64,000 nucleotides of DNA, from contig SSXW01000023.1 of assembly GCA_009469585.1 (NCBI GenBank), positions 1 through 64,000 of the forward strand, read 5' to 3'. Both the position numbers and the translations under genes were made by a program. The notes beneath the pieces are model-generated. The model searched no databases and was not told the origin of the DNA. It worked only from the letters and a program-made list of their open reading frames with translations. This stretch comes from Dechloromonas sp. Dech2017 (GTDB taxonomy: Bacteria; Pseudomonadota; Gammaproteobacteria; Burkholderiales; Rhodocyclaceae). Shown here one piece after another: positions 8,643-18,027 of this stretch (the first letter of the stretch is position 1; each line of letters opens with the position of its first letter).

Positions 8643-9311
8643 ATGCGCCGCCACGACTTCGTCCATCTCCATCGCGATGCCGCCTTTTCGACGCACTGCG
8701 CTGCGACCGGCGATGCGGATTGGCAGGCGGCGCGCGCCTGGATCGCCGCCGGCCGGCCGCTGGTCGCCGCCCGCCAGCTGGCCGGCGGTGAGCGGCTGCG
8801 GCTCGGCTTATGCCTGCCGCTGGCGCGGCAGCGAAAAAAACTGACCATCGACGTCGCGCCCGAGGCGCTGGCCAGCGTCGCCGGGCCGGTGCCCGTCGCC
8901 CGCTGTGTCGCCCGGCTGCCCGCCGCGCAAGCCGAGATCCTGCGCCGGCTGGCCACCGAGGCCGCCGCCTGCGGCGCCGGCCTCGGCGTCTACGGCTCGC
9001 TGGCTTGGGAGGCGGTGAGCGGCGAAAGTTACCGCCATGCCGAATCGGATATCGACCTGATTTGCGATGTCGCCACCGCGGCCCAATTCGCCACCCTGCT
9101 GGCGGCGCTGCGCCAGGCAGCCGACGCCTTGCCCTGCCGGCTCGACGGCGAAATACGCTTTCCCGGCGGCGATGCCGTCGCCTGGCCGGAACTGGCAGCG
9201 CAGCGCCACCAGCCGGACGGGCTGGTACTCGTCAAGGGCGAGCGCGAGGTCGGCTTGCGGCCCGTGGGGGCCCTGCTGGCGACGCTGGCCGAGGAGCCCT
9301 GCCATGCCTGA
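8643..9311 (+). CDS. mdcG: Malonate decarboxylase holo-ACP synthase (phosphoribosyl-dephospho-CoA transferase)
   Basis: 222 residues. It transfers 2'-(5''-triphosphoribosyl)-3'-dephospho-CoA onto the MdcC serine. The nucleotidyltransferase signature is visible: GSLAWEAVSGE followed by SDIDLI with the metal-binding Asp136 and Asp138. I chose the ATG at 8643 (MRRHDFVHLHRDAAF), 4 nt after the mdcE stop. It overlaps mdcB by 8 nt. The final residues (LLATLAEEPCHA) match the usual end of the family. Confidence 0.88.
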   Translation: MRRHDFVHLHRDAAFSTHCAATGDADWQAARAWIAAGRPLVAARQLAGGERLRLGLCLPLARQRKKLTIDVAPEALASVAGPVPVARCVARLPAAQAEILRRLATEAAACGAGLGVYGSLAWEAVSGESYRHAESDIDLICDVATAAQFATLLAALRQAADALPCRLDGEIRFPGGDAVAWPELAAQRHQPDGLVLVKGEREVGLRPVGALLATLAEEPCHA

Positions 9312-10188
9312 GCGCAGTGCGGCACTGCCCGGCCGGCCCCACCCGGCCGCGCCCGGCGCCCGGCCGGCCGAGCGCATCGGCCGCCTGGCCATCCGCAGCC
9401 TGTACCGCGAGGCGGCGCTGGCCCCCAAGCCCGGCCTGGTCAGCCCGGACAGCCGCGGCAGCCACCGCGACATGGATTTCACCACCTTCCTGCGCAGCCT
9501 GCAGGCCTTGCGCTCGTATTTCCCGGCGATTGCCGACTGCGGTCGGCACGGCGCCGATTTTCCCGCCCTGCGCCGCCTCGGCATCGCCGCCGAAGCCGCC
9601 ATGCTGGCGGCGACCGGCGGCGCCAACACGCACCGCGGGGCGATCTTCAACCTCGGTCTGCTCTGCGCGGCGGCCGGCCGGCTGCTCGGCGAAGGCGAAA
9701 GGCCGCGGGCGGCGACCGCTGGCGCCGTCGTCAAGGACGCCTGGGGGCGGGAAATCCTGGCCGGACTGTCGCCCGTGTCGGAAGGTGGGCCGCTCAGCCA
9801 CGGCCTGTCCGTCGCCCGCCGCTACGGCTGCGGCGGCGCCCGCCAGGAGGCGGCGGCCGGCTTTCCGGCGGCGCTGGACGTCGGGCTGCCGGCCTATCGC
9901 GGTGCGCTGGCTGCCACCGGCGACGACGCACTGGCCGCCGTGCAGGCCCTGTTCGCCTTGATCGCCGAAGTCGACGACAGCAACCTGCTGTGGCGCGGCG
10001 GGCGTGCCGGCCTCGCCCACGGGCGCCGGGCGGCGGCCGGCTTTCTCGCGGCCGGCGGCGTCCTGGCCGCCGACTGGCGGGCGCACGCGGCAGCGATCGG
10101 CGACGATTTCGTCGCCCGCAACCTGAGCCCCGGCGGCAGCGCCGACCTGCTCGGCGTGACCCTCTTCCTCGCCGAACTGGACGCCTGA
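9304..10188 (+). CDS. mdcB: Triphosphoribosyl-dephospho-CoA synthase
   Basis: 294 residues of the CitG/MdcB family. It makes the prosthetic-group precursor from ATP and dephospho-CoA. Diagnostic segments are EAALAPKPGLVSPDSRGSHR near residue 38, GANTHRGAIFNLGLL in the middle, and DSNLLWRGG near the C-terminus. The ATG at 9304 lies inside the end of mdcG, consistent with translational coupling. A GC-rich, proline/alanine-rich segment of about 20 residues precedes the conserved part. Confidence 0.9.
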   Translation: MPERSAALPGRPHPAAPGARPAERIGRLAIRSLYREAALAPKPGLVSPDSRGSHRDMDFTTFLRSLQALRSYFPAIADCGRHGADFPALRRLGIAAEAAMLAATGGANTHRGAIFNLGLLCAAAGRLLGEGERPRAATAGAVVKDAWGREILAGLSPVSEGGPLSHGLSVARRYGCGGARQEAAAGFPAALDVGLPAYRGALAATGDDALAAVQALFALIAEVDDSNLLWRGGRAGLAHGRRAAAGFLAAGGVLAADWRAHAAAIGDDFVARNLSPGGSADLLGVTLFLAELDA

Positions 10189-10189
10189 C

Positions 10190-11125
10190 ATGCGCCTCGC
10201 CCTCCTCTTCAGCGGCCAGGGCGGGCAAACCGCGGCGCACTGGCAACAGGTGCGGGCCGGCGTTACCGGCGACCTGCGGGCGGCGCTGGCGCAGGTGCTG
10301 CCCGGTCTCGGCGAGCCTGCGGCGATGAACGTCGAAGCCGCCCCCGCGGTCGACCCGGAAAAACTGGCCGAAAATAAAATCGCCCAGCCGCTGATCTTCG
10401 CCCAGCAGATGCTGCTCTGGGGGCAATTGCAAGCCCGCCTGCCGCGGCCGATCTGCGCCGCCGGCTATTCGCTGGGCGAAATGGCGGCGTGCTGCGCGGC
10501 CGGCGCCTTCACCGCGGCCGAGGGGCTGGCCCTGTGCGCCGACCGGGCGGCGGCGATGGACGGCGCGGCGTCCGGAGAGCACGGCATGCTCGCCGTGCTC
10601 GGGCTGGACGAGGCGCTGGTCCACACCCTGGCCGAGCAGGCCGGGCTGGCCGTGGCCATCCGCAACGCGCCGCGTCATCTGGTCGTCGCCGGGCCGCGGC
10701 CCGGCATCGTCGCCGTCGCCGACCGGTTCGCGGCGGCCGGAGCGAGCCGGCTGGTCCACCTGGCGGTGCGCACGCCGTCGCACACGCCCTTGCTGGCCCA
10801 GGCGTCGATCGCCTTCAAACAGCGATTGGATGCGCTGCCCGATCGCCGGCTGGCCTTTCCGGTGTTCAGCGCCATCGACGCCAGCCCGGCGCGGACCGCC
10901 CGTCCGGCGCTGGCGGCGCTGGCCCGCCAGATCTGCACGCCGCTCGACTGGGCGGCCTGCCTGCAGGCGGTGCGCGAGATGCAGCCCGACGCCGTGCTCG
11001 AGATCGGCCCCGGCAACGCGCTGGCCCGGCTGTTCGGTGAGATGGCCCCGGAAATCCCGGTCCGCGCCAGCGACGATTTCCGCAGCGTCGCCGGCATCCT
11101 GGCCTGGCTCGGTGCCGGCGCCTGA
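10190..11125 (+). CDS. mdcH: Malonyl-CoA:ACP transacylase (epsilon subunit)
   Basis: 311 residues of the FabD-like acyltransferase fold. It loads malonyl groups from malonyl-CoA to initiate the MdcC cycle. The N-terminal LLFSGQGGQ motif and the catalytic GYSLGE motif with Ser94 are present, as is the later PSHTPLL segment with the catalytic histidine. It starts 2 nt after mdcB. Bases 10345-10385 (AVDPEKLAENK in the protein) resemble the dispersed repeat but may be ordinary family sequence. Confidence 0.9.
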   Translation: MRLALLFSGQGGQTAAHWQQVRAGVTGDLRAALAQVLPGLGEPAAMNVEAAPAVDPEKLAENKIAQPLIFAQQMLLWGQLQARLPRPICAAGYSLGEMAACCAAGAFTAAEGLALCADRAAAMDGAASGEHGMLAVLGLDEALVHTLAEQAGLAVAIRNAPRHLVVAGPRPGIVAVADRFAAAGASRLVHLAVRTPSHTPLLAQASIAFKQRLDALPDRRLAFPVFSAIDASPARTARPALAALARQICTPLDWAACLQAVREMQPDAVLEIGPGNALARLFGEMAPEIPVRASDDFRSVAGILAWLGAGA

Positions 11126-11137
11126 AGGAATCCGGCG

Positions 11138-11977
11138 ATGAGCGGAACGGATGTCCTGAGTGGCCTGGCGATCCCCCTATCGGTGATTCCGGCCTATTTG
11201 CTGGCCGGCGCAGTGGCCGGCTTTTTCGCCGGCCTGCTCGGCGTCGGCGGCGGCGTCGTGGTCGTTCCGGTACTGACCGTGATTTTCGCCGGGCAGGGCT
11301 TTGCCGCCGGCGAGGTGGTGCACCTGGCGCTCGGCACCTCGATGGCCGCCATCCTGTTCACCGCGCTGTCCAGCCTGCGCGCCCATCATGCGCATCGCGC
11401 CGTGCTGTGGCCGGTGATGCGCGCCATGACCCCCGGCGTCCTGGCCGGCACGCTGCTCGGCGCACTGGTCGTCGGCCGCCTGTCATCGCGGGCGCTGTCG
11501 CTTTTTTTCGTCGGCTTCATGATCTTCGTCGCCGTCCAGATGCTCGCCAACCTGCGCCCGAAACCGAGCCGCAAGCTGCCGGGGCGCGGCGGTCTCGCCG
11601 TCGCCGGCAGCGTCATCGGGGCCGTCGCCAGCCTGGTGGCGATCGGCGGCGGCGCCCTGACCGTGCCCTACCTGATCTGGTGCAACGTCCGGCCGCAGCA
11701 GGCGATCGGCACCTCGGCGGCAGTCGGCCTGCCGGTCGCCATCGGTGGCACGCTCGGCTACATCGGGAACGGCTGGGGACAGCCCGGGCTGCCGGCCGGC
11801 AGCCTGGGTTTCGTCTACCTCCCGGCGCTGGCCGTGATCCTGGTGGCCAGCGTGCTGGCCGCGCCGCTCGGCGCCCGCCTCGCCCACCGCCTGCCGGTCG
11901 TCCTGCTCAAGCGGATTTTCGCCGGCCTGTTGCTGCTGCTGTCGACGCGGATGTTGTGGAGTCTCTACGCCGGTTGA
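11138..11977 (+). CDS. TSUP (TauE/SafE) family membrane permease, second copy
   Basis: 279 residues with the TSUP architecture: GVGGGVVVVP near residue 35 and AIGGGALTVPYL in the second half, with about eight transmembrane segments. It lies 13 nt after mdcH on the same strand and so is probably the last gene of the malonate operon. It resembles the 341-1141 permease, sharing the LALGTSMA and SLRAHHAH segments. Two permeases plus a TRAP system around one decarboxylase suggests separate import and export roles (inference), for example efflux of acetate or sulfonated analogues. Confidence 0.85.
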   Translation: MSGTDVLSGLAIPLSVIPAYLLAGAVAGFFAGLLGVGGGVVVVPVLTVIFAGQGFAAGEVVHLALGTSMAAILFTALSSLRAHHAHRAVLWPVMRAMTPGVLAGTLLGALVVGRLSSRALSLFFVGFMIFVAVQMLANLRPKPSRKLPGRGGLAVAGSVIGAVASLVAIGGGALTVPYLIWCNVRPQQAIGTSAAVGLPVAIGGTLGYIGNGWGQPGLPAGSLGFVYLPALAVILVASVLAAPLGARLAHRLPVVLLKRIFAGLLLLLSTRMLWSLYAG

Positions 11978-11989
11978 GCCAGGCCGGCC

Positions 11990-12766
11990 TCAGCGCGCCT
12001 TGAAAACCGGTTTGCGCTTTTCGAAGAAGGCGGCCAGCCCCTCGCGATAATCGTCGCTGTCGAGAAAGGCGAAGGAGGCCGCCTTTTCCGCTTCGCTCAG
12101 CGGCAGGTCGGACTGCAGGCGGCGTATCCACTGCTTGTGCCAGGCGGCGACCAGCGGCGCGCCGGCACAAATTCGGCGGGCCGTGGCATAGGCCTCGTCG
12201 GCGACCCCGGCATCGTCGACCACCCGGGTCAGCAGGCCTTTTTCGTAAGCCTCGCGGGCGCTCAGGATGCGCCCTTCGAGCAGGATCTCCTTGACCACCG
12301 CCGGGCCGGCCAGCTTGAGCAGGCCGTCGAGCTCGCCGGGGTACATGGAAAAGCCGAGGCGGTTGATCGGCGCCCCGAAGCGGGCGCCGTGGCCGGCGAT
12401 GCGCAGGTCGCAGGCGGCGGCGATTTCCAGCCCGCCGCCGATGCAGGCGCCCTCAATGAGGGCGACAGTCGGTTGCGGGCAATCGGCGATGGCCTGGAGC
12501 GCCGCCGCGACCTGGCCGTGATAGTGCAGTGCCTGGTCGAGTGTGGCGCGAGCCGTGAGGAATTCCTCGAGGTCGCCGCCGGCGGCGAAGGCCTGGTTGC
12601 CGGCACCGCGCAGGACGACGCAGCGAATGCTGCGGTCGACGGCGATTTTGGCCAGATTTTCAAAAAGCATCCGCCACATGCCGAGGTCGATGGCATTCAG
12701 CTTGCCCGGGTTGTTCAGGGTCAGGGTGGCGATTTCGCCATCAACGGTGCATTCAACAGTAGCCAT
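11990..12766 (-). CDS. Enoyl-CoA hydratase/isomerase (crotonase) family protein
   Basis: 258 residues of crotonase fold. The oxyanion-hole segments are seen as FAAGGDLEEF near residue 63 and EGACIGGGLEIAAACDLRIAG near residue 105. The first catalytic glutamate (in GGGLE) is present. The position of the second glutamate, usually in QPE, reads GAPINRLG here, which argues against simple hydratase activity and leaves the reaction open. It converges on the mdc operon and is divergent from the DUF485/actP pair. Bases 12627-12672 resemble the dispersed repeat. Confidence 0.8.
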   Translation of the reverse strand: MATVECTVDGEIATLTLNNPGKLNAIDLGMWRMLFENLAKIAVDRSIRCVVLRGAGNQAFAAGGDLEEFLTARATLDQALHYHGQVAAALQAIADCPQPTVALIEGACIGGGLEIAAACDLRIAGHGARFGAPINRLGFSMYPGELDGLLKLAGPAVVKEILLEGRILSAREAYEKGLLTRVVDDAGVADEAYATARRICAGAPLVAAWHKQWIRRLQSDLPLSEAEKAASFAFLDSDDYREGLAAFFEKRKPVFKAR

Positions 12767-12864
12767 TTGCGCAGGAAATAATTTGCATCAAGGAATTATA
12801 GAGGTAGCGTAATTCATTATTACCGACGCATCGCATAAGTTAGACTATTGTCGCTGGAATATCG

Positions 12865-12879
12865 CTAATTATTAATTAG
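12865..12879. promoter_or_regulatory. 15-bp inverted repeat upstream of the acetate transporter pair
   Basis: CTAATTA-T-TAATTAG is a perfect palindrome just before the GGGGAGGG ribosome binding site of the DUF485 gene. It lies in an AT-rich gap between divergent genes and could be an operator; no regulator is assigned. Confidence 0.35.
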
Positions 12880-12890
12880 GGGAGGGTGCT

Positions 12891-13211
12891 ATGAGCAGCG
12901 TGATGTACGAGCGGATGCGAACCAACCCCAAGTTTCAGGAACTCGTCGCCCGTCGCGGCCGTTTTGCCTGGACCTTGGCCTTGGTCGTTCTGATCATGTT
13001 CTACGGTTTCGTGATGGTTGTCGCTTTCAATCCGGCTTCGTTGGGGCAGCCGGTCGGCCAAGGGTCGATGTGGACGTTCGGCGTAATCGTCGAGCTCTTC
13101 ATGTTCGTCTTTTTCTGGATTCTGACCGCCATCTACGTCCGGCGGGCCAATAGTGAATTCGATGCCTTGACGCAGGAAATCGTCAAGGAAGCCTGGAAGG
13201 AGAAGAAATGA
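12891..13211 (+). CDS. yjcH: DUF485 family small membrane protein
   Basis: 106 residues with two transmembrane helices (around 22-45 and 58-82), typical of DUF485 proteins encoded immediately upstream of acetate permease ActP. The N-terminal [21 protein letters not shown] motif is the family signature. Its stop overlaps the start of actP by 4 nt. It probably acts as an accessory subunit or stability factor of the symporter; the precise role is not established from sequence. Confidence 0.88.
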   Translation: MSSVMYERMRTNPKFQELVARRGRFAWTLALVVLIMFYGFVMVVAFNPASLGQPVGQGSMWTFGVIVELFMFVFFWILTAIYVRRANSEFDALTQEIVKEAWKEKK

Positions 13212-14884
13212 TGCGCCGCCTGACCCAAATATTGGCCACGCTCGGCCTACTCTCGCTGGCTGCCGTCGCCCTGGCCGGTCCGCCGGTCGAGGGCGCCATG
13301 GAAAAGCAGGCCACCAACTGGCACGCCATCATCATGTTCTGCATTTTCGTGGCGATGACCATGGGCATCACCTACTGGGCGGCCAGCCGCACCAAGTCGG
13401 CTGCTGATTTCTACACGGCCGGCGGTGGCATCACCGGTTTCCAGAACGGCCTGGCCATCGCCGGCGACTACATGTCGGCGGCCACTCTGCTCGGCCTGAC
13501 CGCCATGGTGTACAGCAAGGGCTACGACGGCTACATCTACATGCTGGCCTTCTTCGCCGGCTGGCCGATCATCCTCTTCCTGATGGCCGAACGCCTGCGC
13601 AACCTCGGCAAGTTCACCTTCTCCGACATCACCGCCTATCGCCTTGATCAGGGCAAGGTGCGGACGATGGCGGCGATTTCGTCGCTGGTGGTCGTCTGCT
13701 TCTACCTGATCGCCCAGATGGTCGGCGCCGGCCAACTGATCAAGTTGCTCTTCGGCCTTGAATACAACGTCGCCATCTTCGCGGTCGGCATCCTGATGAT
13801 GGTCTATGTCACCTTCGGCGGCATGGTCGCCACCACCTGGGTGCAGATCATCAAGGCCTGCATGCTGCTGGCCGGCGGTACGCTGGTCATGATTCTCGCC
13901 TTCAGCCAATTCGGATTTTCCTTCCAGACCCTGCTCGAAAAGGCAACGGCCGTGCATGCCCTCGGCACCAAGCTGATGTCGCCGGGCAGCCTGCTGGCCG
14001 AGCCGGTGACGGCGATCTCCCTCGGTCTCGGGCTGATGTTCGGCACCGCCGGCCTGCCCCACATCCTGATGCGCTTCTTCACCGTGACCGATGCCAAGGA
14101 AGCGCGCAAGTCGGTGCTCTACGCTTCCGGCTTCGTCGCCTACTTCTTCAACGTCATCTTCCTGATGGGCCTGTGCGGCATCCTCATCGTCGGCCAGAAT
14201 CCGGAATTCTTCGAGGGTGGCGTCGTCGGCGGCAAGCTGATCGGCGGCGGCAACATGGTCGCCATGCACCTGTCCAAGGCAGTCGGCGGCGACATGCTGC
14301 TCGGCTTCCTGGCGGCGGTCGCCTTCGCCACCATCCTGGCGGTGGTCTCCGGGCTGGCCCTGGCCGGCGCCTCGGCCATTTCCCACGACCTCTACGCCCG
14401 CGTCATCAAGAAGGGCACGGCTTCGGAGGCCGCGGAAATCCGCGTCTCGAAGATCGCCACCATCTGCCTGGGCTTCGTCGCCATCGTCCTCGGCATCCTG
14501 TTCGAAAAGCAGAACATCGCCTTCATGGTCGGCCTGGCCTTCGGCGTCGCCGCTGCCGCCAACTTCCCGGTGCTCATCCTGTCGATGTACTGGAAGGGCC
14601 TGACGACGCGCGGCGCGCTGTTCGGCGGCTACGGCGGGCTGGTCTCGGCGGTGCTCTTCGTGCTGCTCTCCAAGTCGGTGTGGGTGGACGTGCTGCACAA
14701 CCCGGCGCCGCTCTTCCCCTACACCCAGCCGGCGCTGTTCGCCATGCCGATCGCCTTCCTCTTCGCCTACATCTTCTCGAAGACCGATTCGAGCGTGCGG
14801 GCCGGCAAGGAAATCGACGCTTTCGACGACCAGTACGTGCGGGCCCAGACCGGTTTCGGCGCCGAGGCGGCGAGCAAGCACTAG
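13208..14884 (+). CDS. actP: Cation/acetate symporter (sodium:solute symporter family)
   Basis: 558 residues of the SSS family with a short N-terminal signal-like helix and about thirteen transmembrane segments. Diagnostic stretches are [33 protein letters not shown] and [22 protein letters not shown], all typical of ActP/YjcG. It imports acetate and related short-chain monocarboxylates. It forms a two-gene unit with the DUF485 gene and is followed by a strong terminator. Uptake of short-chain acids fits the neighbouring malonate and propionate pathways. Confidence 0.92.
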   Translation: MMRRLTQILATLGLLSLAAVALAGPPVEGAMEKQATNWHAIIMFCIFVAMTMGITYWAASRTKSAADFYTAGGGITGFQNGLAIAGDYMSAATLLGLTAMVYSKGYDGYIYMLAFFAGWPIILFLMAERLRNLGKFTFSDITAYRLDQGKVRTMAAISSLVVVCFYLIAQMVGAGQLIKLLFGLEYNVAIFAVGILMMVYVTFGGMVATTWVQIIKACMLLAGGTLVMILAFSQFGFSFQTLLEKATAVHALGTKLMSPGSLLAEPVTAISLGLGLMFGTAGLPHILMRFFTVTDAKEARKSVLYASGFVAYFFNVIFLMGLCGILIVGQNPEFFEGGVVGGKLIGGGNMVAMHLSKAVGGDMLLGFLAAVAFATILAVVSGLALAGASAISHDLYARVIKKGTASEAAEIRVSKIATICLGFVAIVLGILFEKQNIAFMVGLAFGVAAAANFPVLILSMYWKGLTTRGALFGGYGGLVSAVLFVLLSKSVWVDVLHNPAPLFPYTQPALFAMPIAFLFAYIFSKTDSSVRAGKEIDAFDDQYVRAQTGFGAEAASKH

Positions 14885-14900
14885 CCTCGTCCAGCGCGAA

Positions 14901-14940
14901 AAAAACCCCGGGGGTCGAAGACTCCCGGGGTTTTTGTTTT
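14901..14940 (+). terminator. Strong intrinsic terminator after actP
   Basis: A long near-perfect stem, AAAAACCCCGGG pairing with CCCGGGGTTTTT, extends inward to a GAA loop with one G-T pair. It is followed by TTTTTGTTTTTTT. The A-tract on the other side could make it bidirectional, also serving the convergent regulator gene. Confidence 0.9.
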
Positions 14941-14976
14941 TTTGGGCTTGGTGCTTGAGGCTAGAGGCTCGCGGAC

Positions 14977-15013
14977 CGCTGCGGTCAACAGGAAAAAATT
15001 GCTAAAACCGAAA
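14977..15013 (+). repeat. Dispersed 40-bp repeat, copy 1 (intergenic)
   Basis: Core GCTGCGGTCAACAGGAAAAA followed by an ATTGCTAAAA tail. It lies between the actP terminator and the convergent regulator gene. See the finding on the dispersed repeat. Confidence 0.6.
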
Positions 15014-15040
15014 TGTCGCCCCGGCCTGGCTGGCTCGCGT

Positions 15041-15706
15041 TCACGCCGTCTTGACTGCCTTGGCGTCCATCTTGGCCAGCGCCTCGCGCCCGGAAAGCAG
15101 GTGGTCGTGCATCAGCTTCTCGGCCTTGCCGGCGTCTTTGGCGACCAGCGCGGCGAGGATCATCCGGTGCTCGTCGAGCGACTGCTGCAAACGGCCTTCC
15201 AGCGACAGCGAATGCATGCGCGACAGCTTGAGTACCTTGCGCAGATCCTGGATCACCGAGAGTAGCCAGCGGTTGCCGGACAGTTCCTGGATCTTGCGGT
15301 GGAATTCCTGGTTGGCTTCGAAGAAATCGGTGATCCGCTCGTCGCGGGCGGCCGATTCCAGGCGTTCGTGGATTTCCTTGAGGCCGGCCAGGTCGGCCGG
15401 CTTCATGCGGTTGACCGCATCGGCGGCGCAGCGCCCTTCGAGCATGGCGATCAGCGGGAAGATGTCGTCGAGGTCCTGGCGGGAAATCTCGGTCACGTAG
15501 CAGCCGCGACGCGGCCGCAGTTCGACCAGGCCTTCCGAGGCGAGCACCTTCAGCGCCTCGCGCAAAGGCGTTCGGGAAATGCCGTATTGCTCGGCGAGTT
15601 TCTGCTCGTCGATCCAGGTGCCTGGCGTCAGTTCATGGGCGAAGATGCGCTGGCGCAGCCGCTCGGCGACTTCCTGGTACAACGCGGTGGGTGCGATACG
15701 GTTCAT
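15041..15706 (-). CDS. GntR family transcriptional regulator, FadR/FCD subfamily
   Basis: 221 residues: an N-terminal winged helix with the motif LAEQYGISRTPLREALKVL, then an FCD domain with the usual metal-ligand helices (EANQEFHRKI and the terminal histidine region DHLLSGRE). It is transcribed away from the methylmalonyl-CoA mutase gene across a 163-nt gap holding a dyad. It is therefore the probable regulator of the propionyl-CoA pathway genes (inference). It is related to, but clearly distinct from, the regulator at 1155-1841. Confidence 0.85.
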   Translation of the reverse strand: MNRIAPTALYQEVAERLRQRIFAHELTPGTWIDEQKLAEQYGISRTPLREALKVLASEGLVELRPRRGCYVTEISRQDLDDIFPLIAMLEGRCAADAVNRMKPADLAGLKEIHERLESAARDERITDFFEANQEFHRKIQELSGNRWLLSVIQDLRKVLKLSRMHSLSLEGRLQQSLDEHRMILAALVAKDAGKAEKLMHDHLLSGREALAKMDAKAVKTA

Positions 15707-15746
15707 TGGCTTGGTATGGTGGATGAGCAGGCCGCTGTTGTCCGAC

Positions 15747-15776
15747 TTGCTTCTATAATTATGGATACAGTATTAT
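15747..15776 (+). promoter_or_regulatory. Predicted promoter and operator of the methylmalonyl-CoA pathway operon
   Basis: TTGCTT (15747-15752) and TATTAT (15771-15776) are 18 nt apart. Embedded in this is a dyad, ATAAT at 15755 and ATTAT ending at 15776, around a GGATACAG centre, resembling an FCD-GntR site. It lies between the divergent regulator and the mutase gene. Confidence 0.45.
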
Positions 15777-15869
15777 GCCGGACTTGGTGTGTCAATGTGG
15801 GTCCGAGGGCGTAGAATTTTGAATTCTGCATCATCGGCCCAAAAAAATCGAATCGGCGAGAGGTGTGTC

Positions 15870-18020
15870 ATGTCAGAAAAGTTCTTTGATTCCAATAATC
15901 TGGATGCGTGGGCCAAGGCTGCGGCCAAGCAGTCGCCGGGCGGCGACGTCGGCAATCTGGTCTGGAACACGCCGGAAGGACTGGCCGTCAAGGCGCTCTA
16001 TTCCAAGGCCGATGTCGCCCACCTCGAATTCGCCGACACCCTGCCCGGCTTCGCCCCCTACCTGCGCGGCCCGCAACCGACCATGTACGCCGTCAAGCCG
16101 TGGACCATCCGCCAGTACGCCGGCTTCTCCACTGCCGAGGCCTCCAATGCCTTCTACCGCAAGGCGCTGGCCGCCGGCGGCCAGGGCGTCTCGGTGGCTT
16201 TCGACCTGGCCACCCACCGCGGCTACGATTCGGACAATCCCCGCGTCGTCGGCGACGTCGGCAAGGCCGGCGTGGCGATCGACTCGGTGGAAGACATGAA
16301 GATCCTCTTCGACGGCATCCCGCTCGACAAGATCTCGGTGTCGATGACCATGAACGGCGCCGTGCTGCCGATTTTGGCCGGCTACATCGTCGCCGCCGAA
16401 GAGCAGGGCGTGAAGCAGGAGCAGTTGTCCGGCACGATCCAGAACGACATCCTGAAAGAGTTCATGGTGCGGAACACTTACATCTATCCGCCCAAGCCGT
16501 CGATGAAGATCATCGCCGACATCTTCGGCTACACCGCGCAGCACATGCCGAAGTTCAACTCGATCTCGATTTCGGGTTACCACATCCAGGAAGCCGGGGC
16601 CAACCAGGCCATCGAGCTGGCCTTCACGCTGGCCGACGGCATGGAGTACGTGCGCACCGGCATCGCCTCGGGCATGGATGTCGACACCTTCGCCGGCCGC
16701 CTGTCCTTCTTCTGGGCGGTGGGCATGAATTTCTACCTGGAAATCGCCAAGATGCGCGCCGCCCGCCTGCTGTGGCACCGCATCATGTCCGGTTTCAACG
16801 CCAAGAACGCCAAGTCGATGATGCTGCGCACGCACTCGCAGACCTCGGGCTGGTCGCTGACCGAGCAGGACCCGTACAACAACGTCGTGCGCACCACCAT
16901 CGAAGCCATGGCCGCGGTCTTCGGCGGCACCCAGTCGCTGCACACCAACGCCCTCGACGAGGCGATCGCGCTGCCCACCGAGTTCTCGGCGCGCATCGCC
17001 CGCAACACCCAGCTGATCATCCAGGAAGAGACGCACATCACCAACGTCATCGACCCGTGGGCCGGCTCCTACATGATGGAAAAGCTGACCCAGGACATGG
17101 CCGACAAGGCCTGGGGCATCATCCAGGAAATCGAAGCTATGGGCGGCATGACCAAGGCCGTCGAATCGGGCTGGGCCAAGATGCAGGTCGAGACCTGCGC
17201 CGCCGACAAGCAGGCGCGCATCGACTCGGGCAAGGACGTCATCGTCGGCGTCAACAAGTACAAGCTGGCCAAGGAAGATGCCATCGAGATCCTCGACATC
17301 GACAACCACGCGGTGCGCGAGGCGCAGATCGCCCGTTTGCAGAACATCCGGGCGACGCGCGACAGTGCTGCGGTCGACGCCGCGCTGGCGGCAATTACCG
17401 CCTGCGCTGAAAGCGGCGAAGGCAACCTGCTCGACCTGACGGTCAAGGCCATCCGTCTGCGCGCCACGGTCGGCGAGGTGTCGGACGCCATGGAAAAGAT
17501 CTTCGGTCGCTTCCGCGCCAACAACCAGACCATTTCGGGCGTCTATGGCGGCGTCGTCGAAGGCCAGGAAGGCTGGGAGCAGATCAAGGCCGAGGTCGCC
17601 CGGTTCGCCGAGGAAGAAGGCCGCCGGCCGCGCATCATGATCGCCAAGCTCGGCCAGGACGGCCACGACCGCGGCGCCAAGGTGGTGGCCACCGCCTACG
17701 CCGACCTCGGCTTCGACATCGACATGGGTCCGCTCTTCCAGACGCCGGAAGAGGCCGCCCGCCAGGCCATCGAGAACGACGTCCATGCCATCGGCTGCTC
17801 GTCGCTGGCTGCCGGCCACAAGACGCTGGTGCCGCAGATCATCCAGTGCCTGAAGGCGCAGGGCGCCGACGACATCATCGTCTTCGCCGGCGGCGTCATC
17901 CCGGCCCAGGACTACGACGCGCTGTTCGCGGCCGGGGCCAAGGCGGTGTTCGGCCCGGGTACCCGCATCGAGGATTCGGCCAAGCGCGTGCTGGAAGAAA
18001 TCCGGAAGGCACGCGGCTAA
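15870..18020 (+). CDS. scpA: Methylmalonyl-CoA mutase, full-length adenosylcobalamin-dependent
   Basis: 716 residues, the length of single-chain mutases such as E. coli Sbm/ScpA. It interconverts methylmalonyl-CoA and succinyl-CoA. The N-terminal TIM-barrel contains [19 protein letters not shown] sequence (here [15 protein letters not shown]) and the substrate region [12 protein letters not shown]. The C-terminal B12 domain has the DxHxxG motif in [11 protein letters not shown] and a later FAGGVIP. I chose the ATG at 15870, preceded by GAGAGG; the open frame upstream lacks family sequence. It is followed after 7 nt by meaB. Confidence 0.95.
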   Translation: MSEKFFDSNNLDAWAKAAAKQSPGGDVGNLVWNTPEGLAVKALYSKADVAHLEFADTLPGFAPYLRGPQPTMYAVKPWTIRQYAGFSTAEASNAFYRKALAAGGQGVSVAFDLATHRGYDSDNPRVVGDVGKAGVAIDSVEDMKILFDGIPLDKISVSMTMNGAVLPILAGYIVAAEEQGVKQEQLSGTIQNDILKEFMVRNTYIYPPKPSMKIIADIFGYTAQHMPKFNSISISGYHIQEAGANQAIELAFTLADGMEYVRTGIASGMDVDTFAGRLSFFWAVGMNFYLEIAKMRAARLLWHRIMSGFNAKNAKSMMLRTHSQTSGWSLTEQDPYNNVVRTTIEAMAAVFGGTQSLHTNALDEAIALPTEFSARIARNTQLIIQEETHITNVIDPWAGSYMMEKLTQDMADKAWGIIQEIEAMGGMTKAVESGWAKMQVETCAADKQARIDSGKDVIVGVNKYKLAKEDAIEILDIDNHAVREAQIARLQNIRATRDSAAVDAALAAITACAESGEGNLLDLTVKAIRLRATVGEVSDAMEKIFGRFRANNQTISGVYGGVVEGQEGWEQIKAEVARFAEEEGRRPRIMIAKLGQDGHDRGAKVVATAYADLGFDIDMGPLFQTPEEAARQAIENDVHAIGCSSLAAGHKTLVPQIIQCLKAQGADDIIVFAGGVIPAQDYDALFAAGAKAVFGPGTRIEDSAKRVLEEIRKARG

Positions 18021-18027
18021 GGCGCGG

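Noticed and set aside
10345-10385. Repeat-like GCGGTCGACCCGGAAAAA inside mdcH
   Set aside because: It has an extra base in the core and the protein segment looks ordinary for MdcH.
12627-12672. Repeat-like sequence in the crotonase gene
   Set aside because: The A-run is missing in the middle and the encoded DRSIRCVVLRG is normal for the family; could be a decayed copy but not supportable.
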